DNA of 64,000 nucleotides from Coccinella septempunctata (Eukaryota > Arthropoda > Insecta > Coleoptera > Coccinellidae). The translations under genes and the position numbers were made by a program. The notes beneath the pieces were generated by a model. It was not told the origin of the DNA, searched no databases, and saw only the letters and a program-made list of their open reading frames with translations. The stretch is taken from assembly GCF_907165205.1 (NCBI RefSeq), contig NC_058192.1:11160001-11224000 (forward strand). The letters are read 5' to 3'. Below, piece after piece: positions 25,156 to 37,900 of the stretch; the first letter of the stretch is position 1, and the number at the start of each line of letters is the position of its first letter.

Positions 25156-27190
25156 TTCTTCTCAATTTGAAGAAGCCTGCAAAAACTCTTGACTCACGAC
25201 AAATGCTCTCCCAATTTTTTCTTATTATGATGGCAGCAAACTGAATAATACGCATTTTTCATTTCACCCTCCACTAAGAGAAGCTTTTTTTTCTTATTCC
25301 TCGGCGAACAGCATCATCACATGAGATCATAGAAGAAAAGCTTTGTCCACAAATCCATGAATGAATATATTTTTCATTGTTCGGTTACTGTAGAAGAAAA
25401 TTATAAGCAATGCATCTAATGTATTCAACTCTAGTTTTATTCATCTCAACGTAATAGTTACAGTAACTTTAGTCTGAAAACTGCACTATTTGACGAGAGT
25501 TTTACTAGATCTCATTAAAACTCTACTCTAAGTTAAATTGACGCTGCCAGAGATTTCTCCAGTTACTAGGTAACAAAACACAGTTTTGTCGCTTGGTACT
25601 CGCTCACCACTTAGCTATTGTCGAACTGCTATATCTGAAATATGGAATAGAATAATTAAGCTGAATACGACCCCTTCTTCTGTAGGTATGTACTGAAACT
25701 TTTCAAATCAACTGAATATGTACCTATACTTTCAACTGAAAATTTCCAGTTTCGAATTCAACGATTTTCTCATCAATTATGGGTATTTCCACTCTATCGA
25801 ATAATTACAAAAAGTTACCGCAAATTCATACCAAATTTTGACACGGTCGTTATAATCCCGATTCAGAAGCGCCAGTCCTAATGTGATTTGTGTGAGCTAG
25901 ATGAAATGGCGTCAATTCGCAATAGCCATTCGCTTTTGATTCAATCGAAACGTTTCGAAAATTAGAGGTCTAATCAAACTTGTTGAAATTGCATTCGCCA
26001 GTTCTGCTCGTGAATAGAAATGAATGCAGCTCGTTAGCGACCACCATTCATCGAGCGCGCAATGGTTATTCAAAACTTTTCTATGATTCACTCTTTGGAT
26101 TAATGAATGGAATTAACACGAATAAGTAAATATCCATGAATTCCAATGTAACTATTGATATTGGCGGTTCTCTCGCGCGACTACTGGGCCCGTAACCTGT
26201 TGGGATCGAAAGCCAACCGCCAACTGTCTTCAGTTGATTCAATTGATGAGTTAGAGTTGATCAGGAGGAGCAAAACTCTCGCAAGGATACAAGATCGATT
26301 TGTTGAGAATTTTGGGTCGTTTTGCTGATCAAATTCTGTGACAAGCCATTGTCAATTAGTAATATATCCAATGCCAGATCAACTGAATACTGAATTTATC
26401 ACTAGACTAACGTTTCGTCAAGAGTAAGTAGATTTCACAGGATCATTTATGATGCCATCTCAGGGCTAATGGGATATTTTAAAGACCTTCAAATTAATCA
26501 CCAAACTGACGAAGCGTTACGATTGTTGAATTATTAATCCACCAAGGGTTTCTTGTGCATGAGCCCGAGTACAAAAGCTGGAGACTGCATTGTATACAGT
26601 TTTGATAGTGGAGACCGTAATTTGATGTGAAGAGAAGGTTTCAAAGAACTGTTCAATGGGTGTAGTGTTGTAGGCTTTTTCTTCATCTTTCATAAGATAC
26701 TGTTGAAATTTCTTATTGAAACAGTTCTGTTTCGAATATTTTATTAGTATGCTTCATTCAGGAATCAACTGACGATAAATCAAGAGGGTTTGGTTCATCT
26801 TGCAACTAATTTATTTCTCCGAAAAAGCTTTATAGGAGTTTTTTGTCGTCGTTTATTGAGCCGATAGCGAATTACCATATGAAAACTTCTTATAAATCAC
26901 TTAAGCACTACTGAACGAGGAAGCTCGAAAGCCTTTTTGCACAAAGGAAATGCAAATTTCATGTTCGCGGTTATGACGTCACTGTCGACGGAAGATATTA
27001 TGAAAGTGCAACTACACGTGACATTAATTTCCATCTTGCTATGTATGGTGGAGCAATTGCTCGCCTTAAAATGTCGTCTCCCATCTTCGTATGAGATTTA
27101 TTTTCATGTAGTCCATGAAAATGGATCAATTCATTCATTTCATTAAGATTTCAATTTCTCAAGATGTCAATCATTTTTGAATGGACTATA
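25156..27190. other. Non-coding stretch, nothing recognised
   Basis: AT-rich sequence without recognisable coding, RNA or transposon features; probably intronic. Confidence 0.35.
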
Positions 27191-28119
27191 GAGTCATTCG
27201 GGGCAACTGTGCGCACTTTTGGCTTTCAAGCCATAGCCTGTTTCAAATGTTGAAGCTAGGAAAATGACAACATATACATAAGATAGAGAATTTTCTAATC
27301 TATAAAAAAACATCAAAAAGCAAAGAAACAAAAACATTTTTTTTCCGCAAAAAAAAATTTAATAGTGAAAGTCGGAGTGCGTTCACATGCCCCATATTGC
27401 GGGTAAGTGTGCGCACCCTCACGGGGTAAGTGAACGCAGTGCTTAGTGAACCACACAATCAAAACAAATCACAAAATAATGTCATCAAAATGTTACAATA
27501 TTAGAGAAATGCTGTTTATTGTCAATACAGAAGCGCCTTTTTACAAGCAGTGCATTATTGTTCGTGCCACAATTCCTGGTGAACACAACACTTGATACAT
27601 TCCCCTGTTGGTGGCTCTTCATATTTTTCCGAACAAATAGGACAATATTGATCTACTATTAACAAAGAAAATCAACAATGTCATAATTTATTCCTCACTG
27701 AACTAATGCCCATATAATGAATCTATGCGCACACTTACCCGCGCACACTTCCCCAGTAAGCCAAAATTTGAATTGACGTTCTTATAGAGTTGAGCAGCTA
27801 AGAGAACCTAAAATTTTTTATTATATATTTAGATTAATATGCCCATGATCGAATAAAATATTGTTTAACACTGTCGGACTCGGAACTTGGACCTGGCAGA
27901 ATTTGCAGAGATGCTAAAAATTAACAAGAAAACTAGTGAATTTAATTGATTGCAAATAAAAAGTTAACGAAACGTCGCACGGCGCACTCCTATGAAAAAC
28001 TAATTTGGGGATACTGCGCCCTTGCTTCACCCAAATGAACCCCTCTTTCATACATTGCATAGTCGAGATATACGCACTGCGCACACTTACCCACTGCGCT
28101 CAGTTACCCCGAATGACTC
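27191..28119. mobile_element. Pogo-like non-autonomous DNA transposon, about 930 bp
   Basis: The ends form an inverted repeat: GAGTCATTCGGGG at 27191-27203 and CCCCGAATGACTC at 28107-28119, with inverted similarity continuing through AACTGTGCGCA and AACTGAGCGCA. Sub-terminal repeats around GGGTAAGTGTGCGCA occur in both orientations (about 27400 and 27415, and inverted near 27730 and 28085). The interior holds a decayed transposase C-terminus on the minus strand, listed separately. The element is a deletion derivative of a larger DNA transposon. The exact target-site duplication could not be settled. Confidence 0.7.
27560..27655 (-). pseudogene. Relic of a pogo/Tigger-type transposase C-terminal zinc finger
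   Basis: The minus strand reads CPICSEKYEEPPTGECIKCC and then VHQELWHEQ before an in-frame stop. This is the C-x2-C, C-x2-C, W-H-E pattern found at the extreme C-terminus of many pogo/Tigger/jerky-like DDE transposases in insects, where the last part usually reads WWHExC. The rest of the transposase is absent. It shows from which kind of element the surrounding repeat was derived. Confidence 0.5.
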
Positions 28120-29842
28120 CACTTCTATTCATTGTGATGTTCCTATTGAAAAATCATAATACACCACAACAGCAACATACCTATTGTTGAATAGTAATTA
28201 TTGTCTTGTTCGGATAAAAGATGAACATTGAGAAGTTGGTGCCTACAATCTTTTTGTTTATGTTTGCCCAGTTGTCTTCCGAATAGAACTAAAAGTTATC
28301 GAGTATGAACCCTGGCACTAAAAAATTCCAATCAATACTCCACATTCTGATTGATGGAGTATATGTACCTTCACGAAAACAACTCGCACATAACGACATA
28401 ACATTACTTCCGATGAGCCTCTTTTGAAACGACGAAACTCGAATACAAATATCTCCACTTTTATCAATTTCGTTCCAGAAACGAAGTTGCACCTAAATTC
28501 CTCGCAAACTCCAATATCTCGTCGAAGTTGAGATGGAAGTGGCTTCTTTCGTCGATTCCTTTCAGATGCTAAAGGTGATAAAAAGCAGTCTGGTTACCTG
28601 CGAAGTTCAATTCGAGTTTTCCGCACAGAGAGCCAAATCGGAAATATGTAAATGTATGTTATTGCTCGTATGCTATTCCAGGTTTCAGCGAGCGACCGTT
28701 AGCCCTAATCAAAATATTATTTCGAAAATGGCGGCCCCTGTGCGAGGCCTGCATTAAAACATCCATCTCAAAGCAGCTCCCGCTCAACGACCGCTACCAG
28801 ATTATAAACGTCATTTTGTATTCAATCCCTCAAAGTAGCCCGGATGCCGACGTTCTTTCGTTTTATGTGCGATGAGCTCGGGCCGATGATATCCCGTGGG
28901 ACGTGTCTCGTAAAAATGTCCCTTATACTATTATGTGACGTTATCTAAATGTGTTTTTATCGTTAGTTTTCATCACATCTCATCCGGTTCGCGGTGAGGC
29001 TTTATAATTTCCTATAATGTCAGAGATTCTAGCTCAACTCTTCTTTACAATACATGAATCAGCGAACATCTCACCGCAATGACTTTACTCGAGTCCATTC
29101 ATTCATAAAGTCCCAATAAACAGTTTTCGTTTTATCAATAATAAAATAAAAAATGCCCTGATGCAAATTGATAATCAAAATCAATTCGGATACATAAAGA
29201 TTGTATGTATTTATGTCTCAGAAAGTGGAAGGTTAGTTGGATCTCTTTACTCTGGAGAGTTATTGTTACTTCCAAACCCCTTGCTACAATTCCTTCAATT
29301 CTGTACCGTTTTCCATCAGGGTGGGATTTGTGTTGCTCTGATAATGTCAAATAAGACCGAAACCATGTCGCCATGTCGAAGGAATTCGTACACAAGTAAG
29401 AATACCCAATATTTCAAACTCATCTCACCACATGAGTAGTTTAGCTTTAGCTTTTCGCTTTAGTTGGAAGATTTTAATATAATTCGTACTCGAGTCCACT
29501 TATTTCCCTAGATTCATGACGTAACTGCAAGGTTTGACTCAGCTCCGAACTTTTTCCACAAAGGCTTCCAAGTATTTCATGATGAAGTGAAAAGAAAATA
29601 ACTCTAGTAGTTGTCTTCAGTAACCATGAGCAACCTGCAGTCGGCTGAAATCTCCTCTCGTTTTGTGGCTTGAGTTCACTAGTAACTCGCGACTCCAATA
29701 TTCAATACTATCGACTCGAGCACAGCCATCTATCGATCTAAGTATGACTAAAGACGGCTGTGTTACACCATTTCCAGTTGTAATACAGAAATGATCAATT
29801 GAAATTCCCTACTTCTAATAAACCTTTAATTGAATTCATTCT
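28120..29842. other. Non-coding stretch, nothing recognised
   Basis: Short frames only; no known domain, RNA gene or inverted-repeat element seen. A slightly GC-richer patch lies at about 28730-28930. Confidence 0.35.
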
Positions 29843-30022
29843 GGTGATTGACAATGGAAGGGTTTGTTTTCTGCCAATTCTGCCCGCGAGGCGTCGCCAG
29901 TCATTGGGACAAATACCGCCTGACAAACTCGAGTTAGACAACCTAACCTTCACGAATGTATAATTTTAATTCTCCTGATAATTCTGAATCTTTTCTATCC
30001 CCGGCAGTATCTGTTAACGCAT
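29843..30022 (+). repeat. Dispersed repeat, copy A
   Basis: About 180 bp that recurs in the same orientation at 57927-58069. Shared blocks include GGTGATTGACA, GTTTGTTTTCTGCC, GGCGTCGCCA, CCGCCTGACAAACTCGAGT, TAACCTTCACGA and AGTATCTGTTAACGCAT. Copies diverge by substitutions and small indels. It is probably an interspersed retroposon or MITE; its class is unknown and it has no coding capacity. Confidence 0.65.
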
Positions 30023-30769
30023 ATTTCATCCAACTCAAGTTCACTCGTTTTCTGGTGTACTTCATTTATGGTTATTTCGAGAAAGTATAAATTGACTTTA
30101 CAATATGAAGCTACCCAAGAATCGTATTTCGACAGTAATCGTAAATTAGCATCGTAGAGCCAAACTTTTTCTGGCTTCAGTTGGCACGCTAGCGTTGATG
30201 ACATCTCAACTCTGCGCTCGGTCCATAAATCCAAAATCCGCCGATAAAATAACGTGAAAATTGCACTTGGAGGCATCCGCGTGTAGACGCCCCCATTTCC
30301 ATAATGTTCGGCTCGATCGTTTCGTCGCTACTAACACGATTAATATTTTACGTGCGAAGTTACTACGGAATCTGAATGATGGTCCGCATAAAACACGTAA
30401 CTAGCGGAAAAATGGGTCATCGATCGATATTTGCGACAAGATAAATGACCACGCTGCGGGACCGACGTGGAAAAGCGGAAAAATAAAGACAAAACAGGGG
30501 TCATGCCGGTTTGTTCGAGGGCGTAACTGCTTTTATTATTAACCGAATTCTGGGTAGGATTTGACGCGGTCCACAATTTTCATAAAACACGCAACGTTGT
30601 GATGAATATTTTAATATGAATGGGACACGAAACACCTATTTTTTGACGTACATGCCTAATCCTTGTGTGTACAATTCATATACTCTTTATATGTCAAAAG
30701 TTGGGCAGGGGTACCTATCCTAAAAATACGTCAAAATAGTATGGATCACAATTTACAGACAAGTCATCC

Positions 30770-31500
30770 AAACGCCACCACAAAATCTTATCATTTCGGC
30801 ATCACGGGCATTCTTGAAGCTAAAGGACAGAGTGTTTCAAAATCACACATTAATCTGAAGACTAAGAGAGCTGTTTACAAAGCACTGGTCCTCCCAACGC
30901 TTCTTTACGGAAGCGAAAGCTGGACTCCCTACAGGCGACACATTAAGCAGCTTGAACAACGTCAACTAAGACAAATAATGCACATCAGATGATTCCACAA
31001 AGTTTCAAATGCAGAAGTCTTGCAGCGCGCGAGTTGTATAACAATTGAGACTCAAGTAAGCCGAGTCTTAGATGGAGCGGCCACATTCTGAGGATGCAAG
31101 ACACAAGACTCCCCAAAATAGCTCTGTACGGCGAATTCACAGAGGGAGCTCGGAAACCAGGAGGCCAGTAAAAGCGGTTTAAGGATATACTGCATCAATC
31201 CCTAAAATCAGTTAATGCCAATCATAATTGGGAACAACTAGCTTTAGACAGATCACAGTGGAGGTCTTTGGTCCATAGTTATAATGGAGACTCGTGAAGA
31301 ATACAGCGGCAACCAGATCCGATTGGTGACTATCTATGCCCGGAGTGTGCAAGGATCTGTAGGTCACGGTTGGGTCTCTTCAGTCACAGGAGGGCACACA
31401 GTCGCAAGTAGCCCTAAGAAATTATGAGTTTTGTTTTTTAGTCTTTTAGTAGATTTATTCTCGGTAACGGGATAAAGCAATGAATGAATGAATGAATGGA
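30770..31500 (+). pseudogene. 3' end of a dead non-LTR retrotransposon
   Basis: A decayed reading frame (about 30780-31300) gives AVYKALVLPTLLYGSESWT, followed by a block of the form RRHIKQLEQRQLRQIM and later RSQWRSLVHSY. These are hallmark segments of the C-terminal region of many insect LINE ORF2 proteins. In-frame stops (for example just after 30990) break it. At about 31328-31410 comes a final C-x2-C-x12-H-x3-H finger (CPECARICRSRLGLFSHRRAH region), which is typical of the same proteins. The element ends in a TGAA microsatellite tail at about 31480-31498. The 5' part, including the endonuclease and catalytic RT motifs, is missing. Confidence 0.75.
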
Positions 31501-34500
31501 TTACAAAATCGAGTTCCATGTGGCTTCAGAGATGTCAAGTCTGCTAAGAGTGGTGGCCATTCAATTGGCCCTCTTCTACCAATCTCTTGGAAATGATCAG
31601 TGACTCTTTGCCTCAATGGATGAAAGTTATGAGGTGGAGTTCCATCTAGTTGGAAGTGAATGAGGTCATCTGGTAAAAGCATGAGGATGGAAAAAACGGT
31701 CGAGTGTATGGCATTTTCGAAAAGGCAATCGAATCACCTTTAAAACAAGACAATTGGACTTCAAATGGAAAGAACTACACTGAAAAATGAAATTGAACTA
31801 TTTGATCTCTAAAAATTATGAAACAATGACTGAATTTCGGAGTGTTTTTCTATTACAGTACAACATCTCATCAAACAACTCAATAAAGGCCTAAATTCGC
31901 AGCTTAGCACTGTGCAGCATTTTCCGACGCCATATCGGTGGAAAGCCCCCCCATTTTTCTTTTCGATTAATCCCTTCCTGCATATTTGACACAATAACGA
32001 CCTAATTCCGTTTCCGTAGCGTAATTTAAGAGCTACGAAAACGCGGAAATACAGCGAGAGGGAGAATTTTCGTCGTAGGGCTTCCTCTGGAGTTTCGACA
32101 CAAATTTTAATGTATTCATTCCATTAATTAGGGTCCTCTCTTCTTTTCGAGGATGCTGTGATGCAACTTCAGGGTCAAGACTTTTGCCTAATTGAAAGGT
32201 TATCAATAAGTTCTGAGGGGGCGCTTAGAAGCAGAGGTGAAGCGAGATTTGCCAGTTTTCGAATAATTATTTCATGTTTCCTAATTGACAAATTCAAATT
32301 GGGAATATTCCCTCATCAGCGTTTTCTTCTTGTAATAAGAAGAATATACTGCTTCACAAAAGTTAACGAAGTTCAGCAATTTGCAGACTGTTTCTGAAGT
32401 TTTCATTTTTTTACCAATTTTCTAATAAGTAGAGGAAGTTTCAGTGAAGAGTATGGCCTCTTTTAACCTCAACCACAGTCCGACAACGCCTACTTTCGAT
32501 CAGATTGTTGAAGTAGGTACCTACCCTTGATCAATTTTTCTCAGAAGTGAAAGCTTTCTGAGTTCTTAAAATGTATGTGCAGCTGATCTCAAGCGTGTTT
32601 AATGGGATCAATCCTTCTAAAAAAGGGTCCAGAATGTAGATTAACGTCTCGAAATTTTCGACGAACTGTTTCAATCGTCACCAAAATGTAAGAAGCCTTC
32701 AAAACCCGCTGTTGCATGATTCGACAAGTACTCTGAAACTCTCAACGGGTAGACACAGTCAAAAGCCGATCTTGTGTAGGAGTGCTAGATCTTTGGGGCC
32801 ACAAAATTTCTGAACTTCCTTGAAATTGTGAACCAGTATATATTCTATATTGGTATCTCAAAATAAAATTTAAAAAAGTACAAAATGATAACTTTTAGCT
32901 TAGAATTAAGGTTTGATTGTTGTAAACTTTATTTCCACCACGATAAAAGCACAAACCGGATATCAACTGTTCGTTATTTGATAATGTCAACGTAATATTC
33001 AACCTTAAAGGGACTCATTATTTGAAAGAATAACCCAGAACTCGAATATACCAGTAACATAATATAAAACAACTTCAGAATACATTTTTTATCATTAAAC
33101 CGTGCAGAAATCCTATAGCACAAGGGAATGGATATCATACATTTTCATTCTGAGCTAAACGACTCGGAAAAGCAGGGAAAATCTCTCCGTTCCATAGCCG
33201 CCGAGCATATACGTATCGGAAGTTGTGTGAAACCAGATACCCATGATATTTTCCTCCAGGAAATGTTATAACCATGGAGCTAGTCGGCTTTCTTACACCT
33301 TTCCACGAAGAAACCGAAGCGTTTAGGAGTAATAAATTTTCATTCACGGCTTTCAAGAAAATGTGCTCGAAGGTCGGTAAGCATTCTATGAATTTTTAAC
33401 CGAGTTGGTAATTTGCCCAGATTGCGCCAACCCTGACATGATTTTCTAGGCTCACACTTTGATGAATTGGGTTTTGAATTATAGGAAATCGATCATGTAC
33501 AATTTCCAAGAACCTTTATACTTTGACGATGGAAATTATGACCAATATCTAGGTTGAAAGCGGTTTATCGTGACGTATCAGATTATTTATTATTCAGAAG
33601 TGAACCATTGAGGGATAAGTCGTTTAATAACCTCGAAATTGGTAAATTTCACACGAATGGCGAAATGAAAACGCTAGCTGAAATACTTTTGGAGGCATGC
33701 TTCAGAAAGAACTAACCAACATGTTAAATTTGCACATGCCTTAGGGCCTTAACCTTTCCCTCTTCATATTGGTTCATGCACTCATGCTATTGTTCAATGA
33801 AGTACATTCTCTTAGAAATTTATCAATCAGTATCACGCCAGTCAGAAATGAAGACGTCCAATCAAATTTTCCTCCCGACATTCTAATTAACTGTGGTTTC
33901 ACAGCCACTCCTCGAATAATGAGAACAGAAAAAAATCGACATCCAGGAGAAACTCTGCACCTCCACATCACAAAGAGCCCGAGTTAAATGAACTGTCAGG
34001 GTTGAAAGTTTTCACGAAAATCCCCTCCCATATTTAATTGTCGCTTCAAGGTGGATCTGCCAATCCTCCCTAGTCCTGTTACTTTTGCTTTAATATGACT
34101 ATCTTCCATTTGGTGTCACGCGATCTCGAATTCAGGATATATTTCTGAAAAGGTTGACATCTGGATTCAATCTAGAGAAAGGAGACTTCCATTAAGGAGA
34201 CTTCCATTAAGTCTTGAAAATCACGATTGGTGGACAGCAACTTCTCATTTCATTTCCTTAACTCCTTTGTCGTTTATCAACCTGACGTGACTTGGACCAA
34301 TGAAGGAATTTTTGGAGAATCAAGTCTTTTATTCGCTCGAATGAGAATTGATTCTTTCATCGAGTTGTTCGAAATGAGGAGAGGTTCATTCAACTTAATT
34401 TCTTCCCATATTTAGATGATATTGAATACTCTATTGCTTCCTCGCCTTCACTTTTTCTATCATCACCTATGAGGTAGATTTATCCATTGTATCGAAACAT

Positions 34501-34772
34501 TTGAAACTTGATCCAAAGCCAAAAACAAACTCACATATTGATGCGGTTGATTTCAAATAAAATCTTAGTGAACTATTTCATTTGTCATTTGTTCACAGTC
34601 GTCGGGTTAGATTTTTTTGGTCCTCCATTTGAAATTAAATCGATTGACTCCGTGATATCCAAATTCTCTAATCTTTCCAGAATTATTTCTACAGTGTGAC
34701 TCATATACGACAAGTGATAACCTGCCGTTTTACTCTCGCAATAAAGTAATACTATTTTTGTCTTCTTTGCAG
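31501..34772. other. Non-coding stretch, probably 5' intron of the MRL gene
   Basis: No gene recognised. A short tandem duplication of GGAGACTTCCATTAA lies at about 34180-34210. The stretch ends in the acceptor of the first confident MRL exon (TTTTTGTCTTCTTTGCAG). Confidence 0.4.
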
Positions 34773-34980
34773 GGCCTGGACCCCACGAACTCTGGCAACC
34801 AGCTGCGTCCTCTAAACTCCGAAATCGCCGCCCCCAGGATAGACAGTTACAGGTTCTCGATGGCGAACCTTGAGGACTCGCAGGACGTAGACCTGGACGC
34901 CATCCTGGGGGAGCTCAATGCCCTAGAGAATGAATGTGAAAGGGAAATAGGACAGGCCAGAGATAGTAAACGATATTCAG
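34773..34980 (+). CDS. pico: pico exon: conserved N-terminal block
   Basis: Starts in phase 0 after TTCTTTGCAG and ends in phase 1 at GTGAGT. It encodes GLDPTNSGNQLRPLN and then SYRFSMANLEDSQDVDLD and AILGELNALENE. The YRFS...NL...DLDALxxxL pattern is the short conserved N-terminal segment shared by RIAM and Lamellipodin. In vertebrate proteins the N-terminal region includes the talin-binding helix, but whether that function is kept here is not visible. No good ATG precedes it in the same exon, so at least one upstream exon is expected. Confidence 0.85.
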
Positions 34981-37900
34981 GTGAGTGATCAAAGTTTCAT
35001 AACTTCCTTTGCCAGATTTGATGATATAACGATCCCATAAGACATAAGTTTGTATTACTCACCCCTTACCTTTAATGATTTTTCCGGAACTCGTATGGTA
35101 CTGTTATTTTTGTTTGAAAGGCTCGGTTTTGGTGGAAATTTTACTTCTCTTACATAATCTTCTTAGCTTACAATATTATCAGATAAAATTGGGGTTAAAG
35201 ACATAATTTTGGATAACATATCAACGAAATAGTAACTCCTTCAGTTTGACCACATTTTAGTAGAACATTATTCTTTAATTTTGAACATATAGGTACGCCT
35301 TATCTCCCTTGTTGAGACAGTTCATAATATCGATTATTCTTCGCAAGTGCAGCTCCTTCTAAGACCTTGAGACGTTATAGAATCTAACGAGCATTGACCA
35401 CAAAAGCCTCTCTCAATCTGCGTAACAGATACCCACCACTGAGATGAACTCACGCAATGACAGCTTCAAATTAAAACAAAACATGTCCGATATCACGTTT
35501 CATGAGAATTCTCAGTTGCATCAAGTATCGGTTTTCCTTCATAATTTCACTTTTGCAACCTGCCGTTCGCAAGGAGACTTCCTTGTAGGCGCCAGCAGGC
35601 TTCAGGATCTTGAAAGGAAGCATTCATTATATCGATATGACCCCCTTTATTTTCTTGGTAACGAGAAAGATCGGTTTCATGACTCGGTATCTGTAATTAT
35701 TAATGTTGATTTTATAATTAACTATTGCTACAACGAGAATGTCTGATTGATTCGCTTTCCATTTGCTAAACGATAATAGCGTTCTTTATGTGGGTTTCTA
35801 CGTCGGACTATTGGTTAATCCGTTTCAAGGTACCAGATCGAGAATTCGCGTTGCTTCTCAAAGACAGGACCTAATGAATCCATCCAACCTCCTGGTTTTT
35901 CTTACAAACCATGACATTTTCATTGAAATACGAATGAGTTACTTTTCGGCACCAATTTTCACGTTTGCTAGAGAGAAAATCATTTGAGCCTTTCTGGTGT
36001 TAAATTTGGATCTTCTTGCAGATGCTCAAAAATTCCACCAGTCCAGGGCTCATAGCAGGACGTCTTCAGAGGGCCCAAGACTCAAATTTATTTATTTATT
36101 TATTTATTTAATACATAAGACTACAAATCATCATTAGAGTGATGTTCTAGTAGAATCATTAAATTTTGAATAAAATCAAATAAAATAAACAAACATTAGG
36201 CAAAATGTGTCATTGCAAAATCTTTAACAAATTTATTGAACAATTTGAGAGATTGTTTCCGTTTTACATGTTCAGGTATGTTGTTATATACCATTGCAGC
36301 CTGGTAGTAAGGTGAATTTCTGGCTCTATTTGTTCTGATATTATCTAGATGGAAATTGTTAATTTGTCTGGTATGGTAGTTGTGAATATTTAGTCTTTTT
36401 TTCGTTTCAGTGTTGAATTTTAGTAGGCCATGCTCGATTTTGTACATTAGTTTGCACTGCTCCACGAATTTTGTGATCTTCATGTTGGGTATCTTCAAGG
36501 TGTTATGTAACTCAGTTGTTGGGGTGTCATTTGGTAAATTGTATATAGCCTTCAAAGCTCGATTTTGCAGTCTTTGAATTCTCTGTAAGTTATTGATTGA
36601 TGTGTTGGACCATATACTAATCAGGTATGTAAGCACTGAATGAATATTCGAGTAATAAATGGACCTTCTTGCTTTTTCACTGAGATAGGGACTGACTCTT
36701 CTCAATGCTCCAATCAAAGGTGTGAGTTTTCGTGACAAATAATCTATGTGCCCAGTCCATTCCAGTTTTGTATCGATTTTCAATCCAAGGTATGTGTGCA
36801 AATTTTTTTGGTTGATTTTTATTCCATTAAGTGTGATGTCAAGTGGCTTTGTGGGCTTATTTTTCTGACAGAAAAGGAGAGCAACTGTTTTGTCCACATT
36901 CAAGATGAGTCTATTGTCAGTCAGCCAATCCTGGAATTTCTTTAGATCAGTCTCGATGCGTTGCTGTAAATTGTCTAGATCCCTACCCTCGTAAAACAAC
37001 GCAGTGTCATCAGCAAACATGTAGTAAAGTGCCTCCAATCCCACGGCTGCGAGATCTTCCACATACAAAAGATACAAAAGTGGACCAATCACTGATCCCT
37101 GGGGTACCCCTTTTAAAACCCTTTCCTCTGAGCTTCTTGTAGTTCCTAAAACTGTGTGATGTCTTCTGTTTTTCAAAAATGTTTTTATGAGAGAAAAGGC
37201 TTCTCTATTTATTCCCATGTTTTCAAGTTTTCTCAGCAGTAAATCGTGGTCAACCATGTCAAAAGCTTTTCGTAAGTCTATAAACACTACAACTACATAA
37301 TTTCTAGTATCTATGCTAGTACTTATTTTTTGGACTAGATCTGTTGTTGCTCCAAGGGTTGAGCTATTACTCTGAAAGCCATACTGATAGTCAGAGAAAT
37401 TGAAGTATGAGCAAATTCTTTTTTTAATTACTGTTTCTATAAGTTTGGAGAATATTGAAGTGAGTGCTATAGGGCGGTAGTTGTTAGGGTTGGTCCTTTC
37501 TCCCTTTTTGAATATTGGTATTATTTTGCTTTCAAGACATTGTGACGGCATTGTCCCTGTTTTTAGAGAGTTATTTATGAAATACAAGAGGTATTTGCTT
37601 ATTACTGGATATAAAAATATCAAATCATTTGCTGTAATCAGGTCGTTCCCAGGAGAAGCATTTTTCTTAAAATTATGTAAAATTCCTTTCAGTTCGTCCT
37701 CTGTGCATTTTTTCAGATATATGGACCTATCAGAGCAGTTCAGCTCGATTTCATCTTCAATTGGGCCCCAGCTAGTGTCGGATTCGACATTTATGAAAAA
37801 TTTATTCAATGTATCCGAAATTTCATTTGGATCTGTGTATTCTTCCCCATCGATTATCAATTTTTGGACGTTATTTTGTCTTTTATTACGTGTGTTAATT

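Noticed and set aside
31485..31498. TGAA microsatellite as an independent repeat
   Set aside because: It is the 3' tail of the adjacent non-LTR element, so it was folded into that feature.
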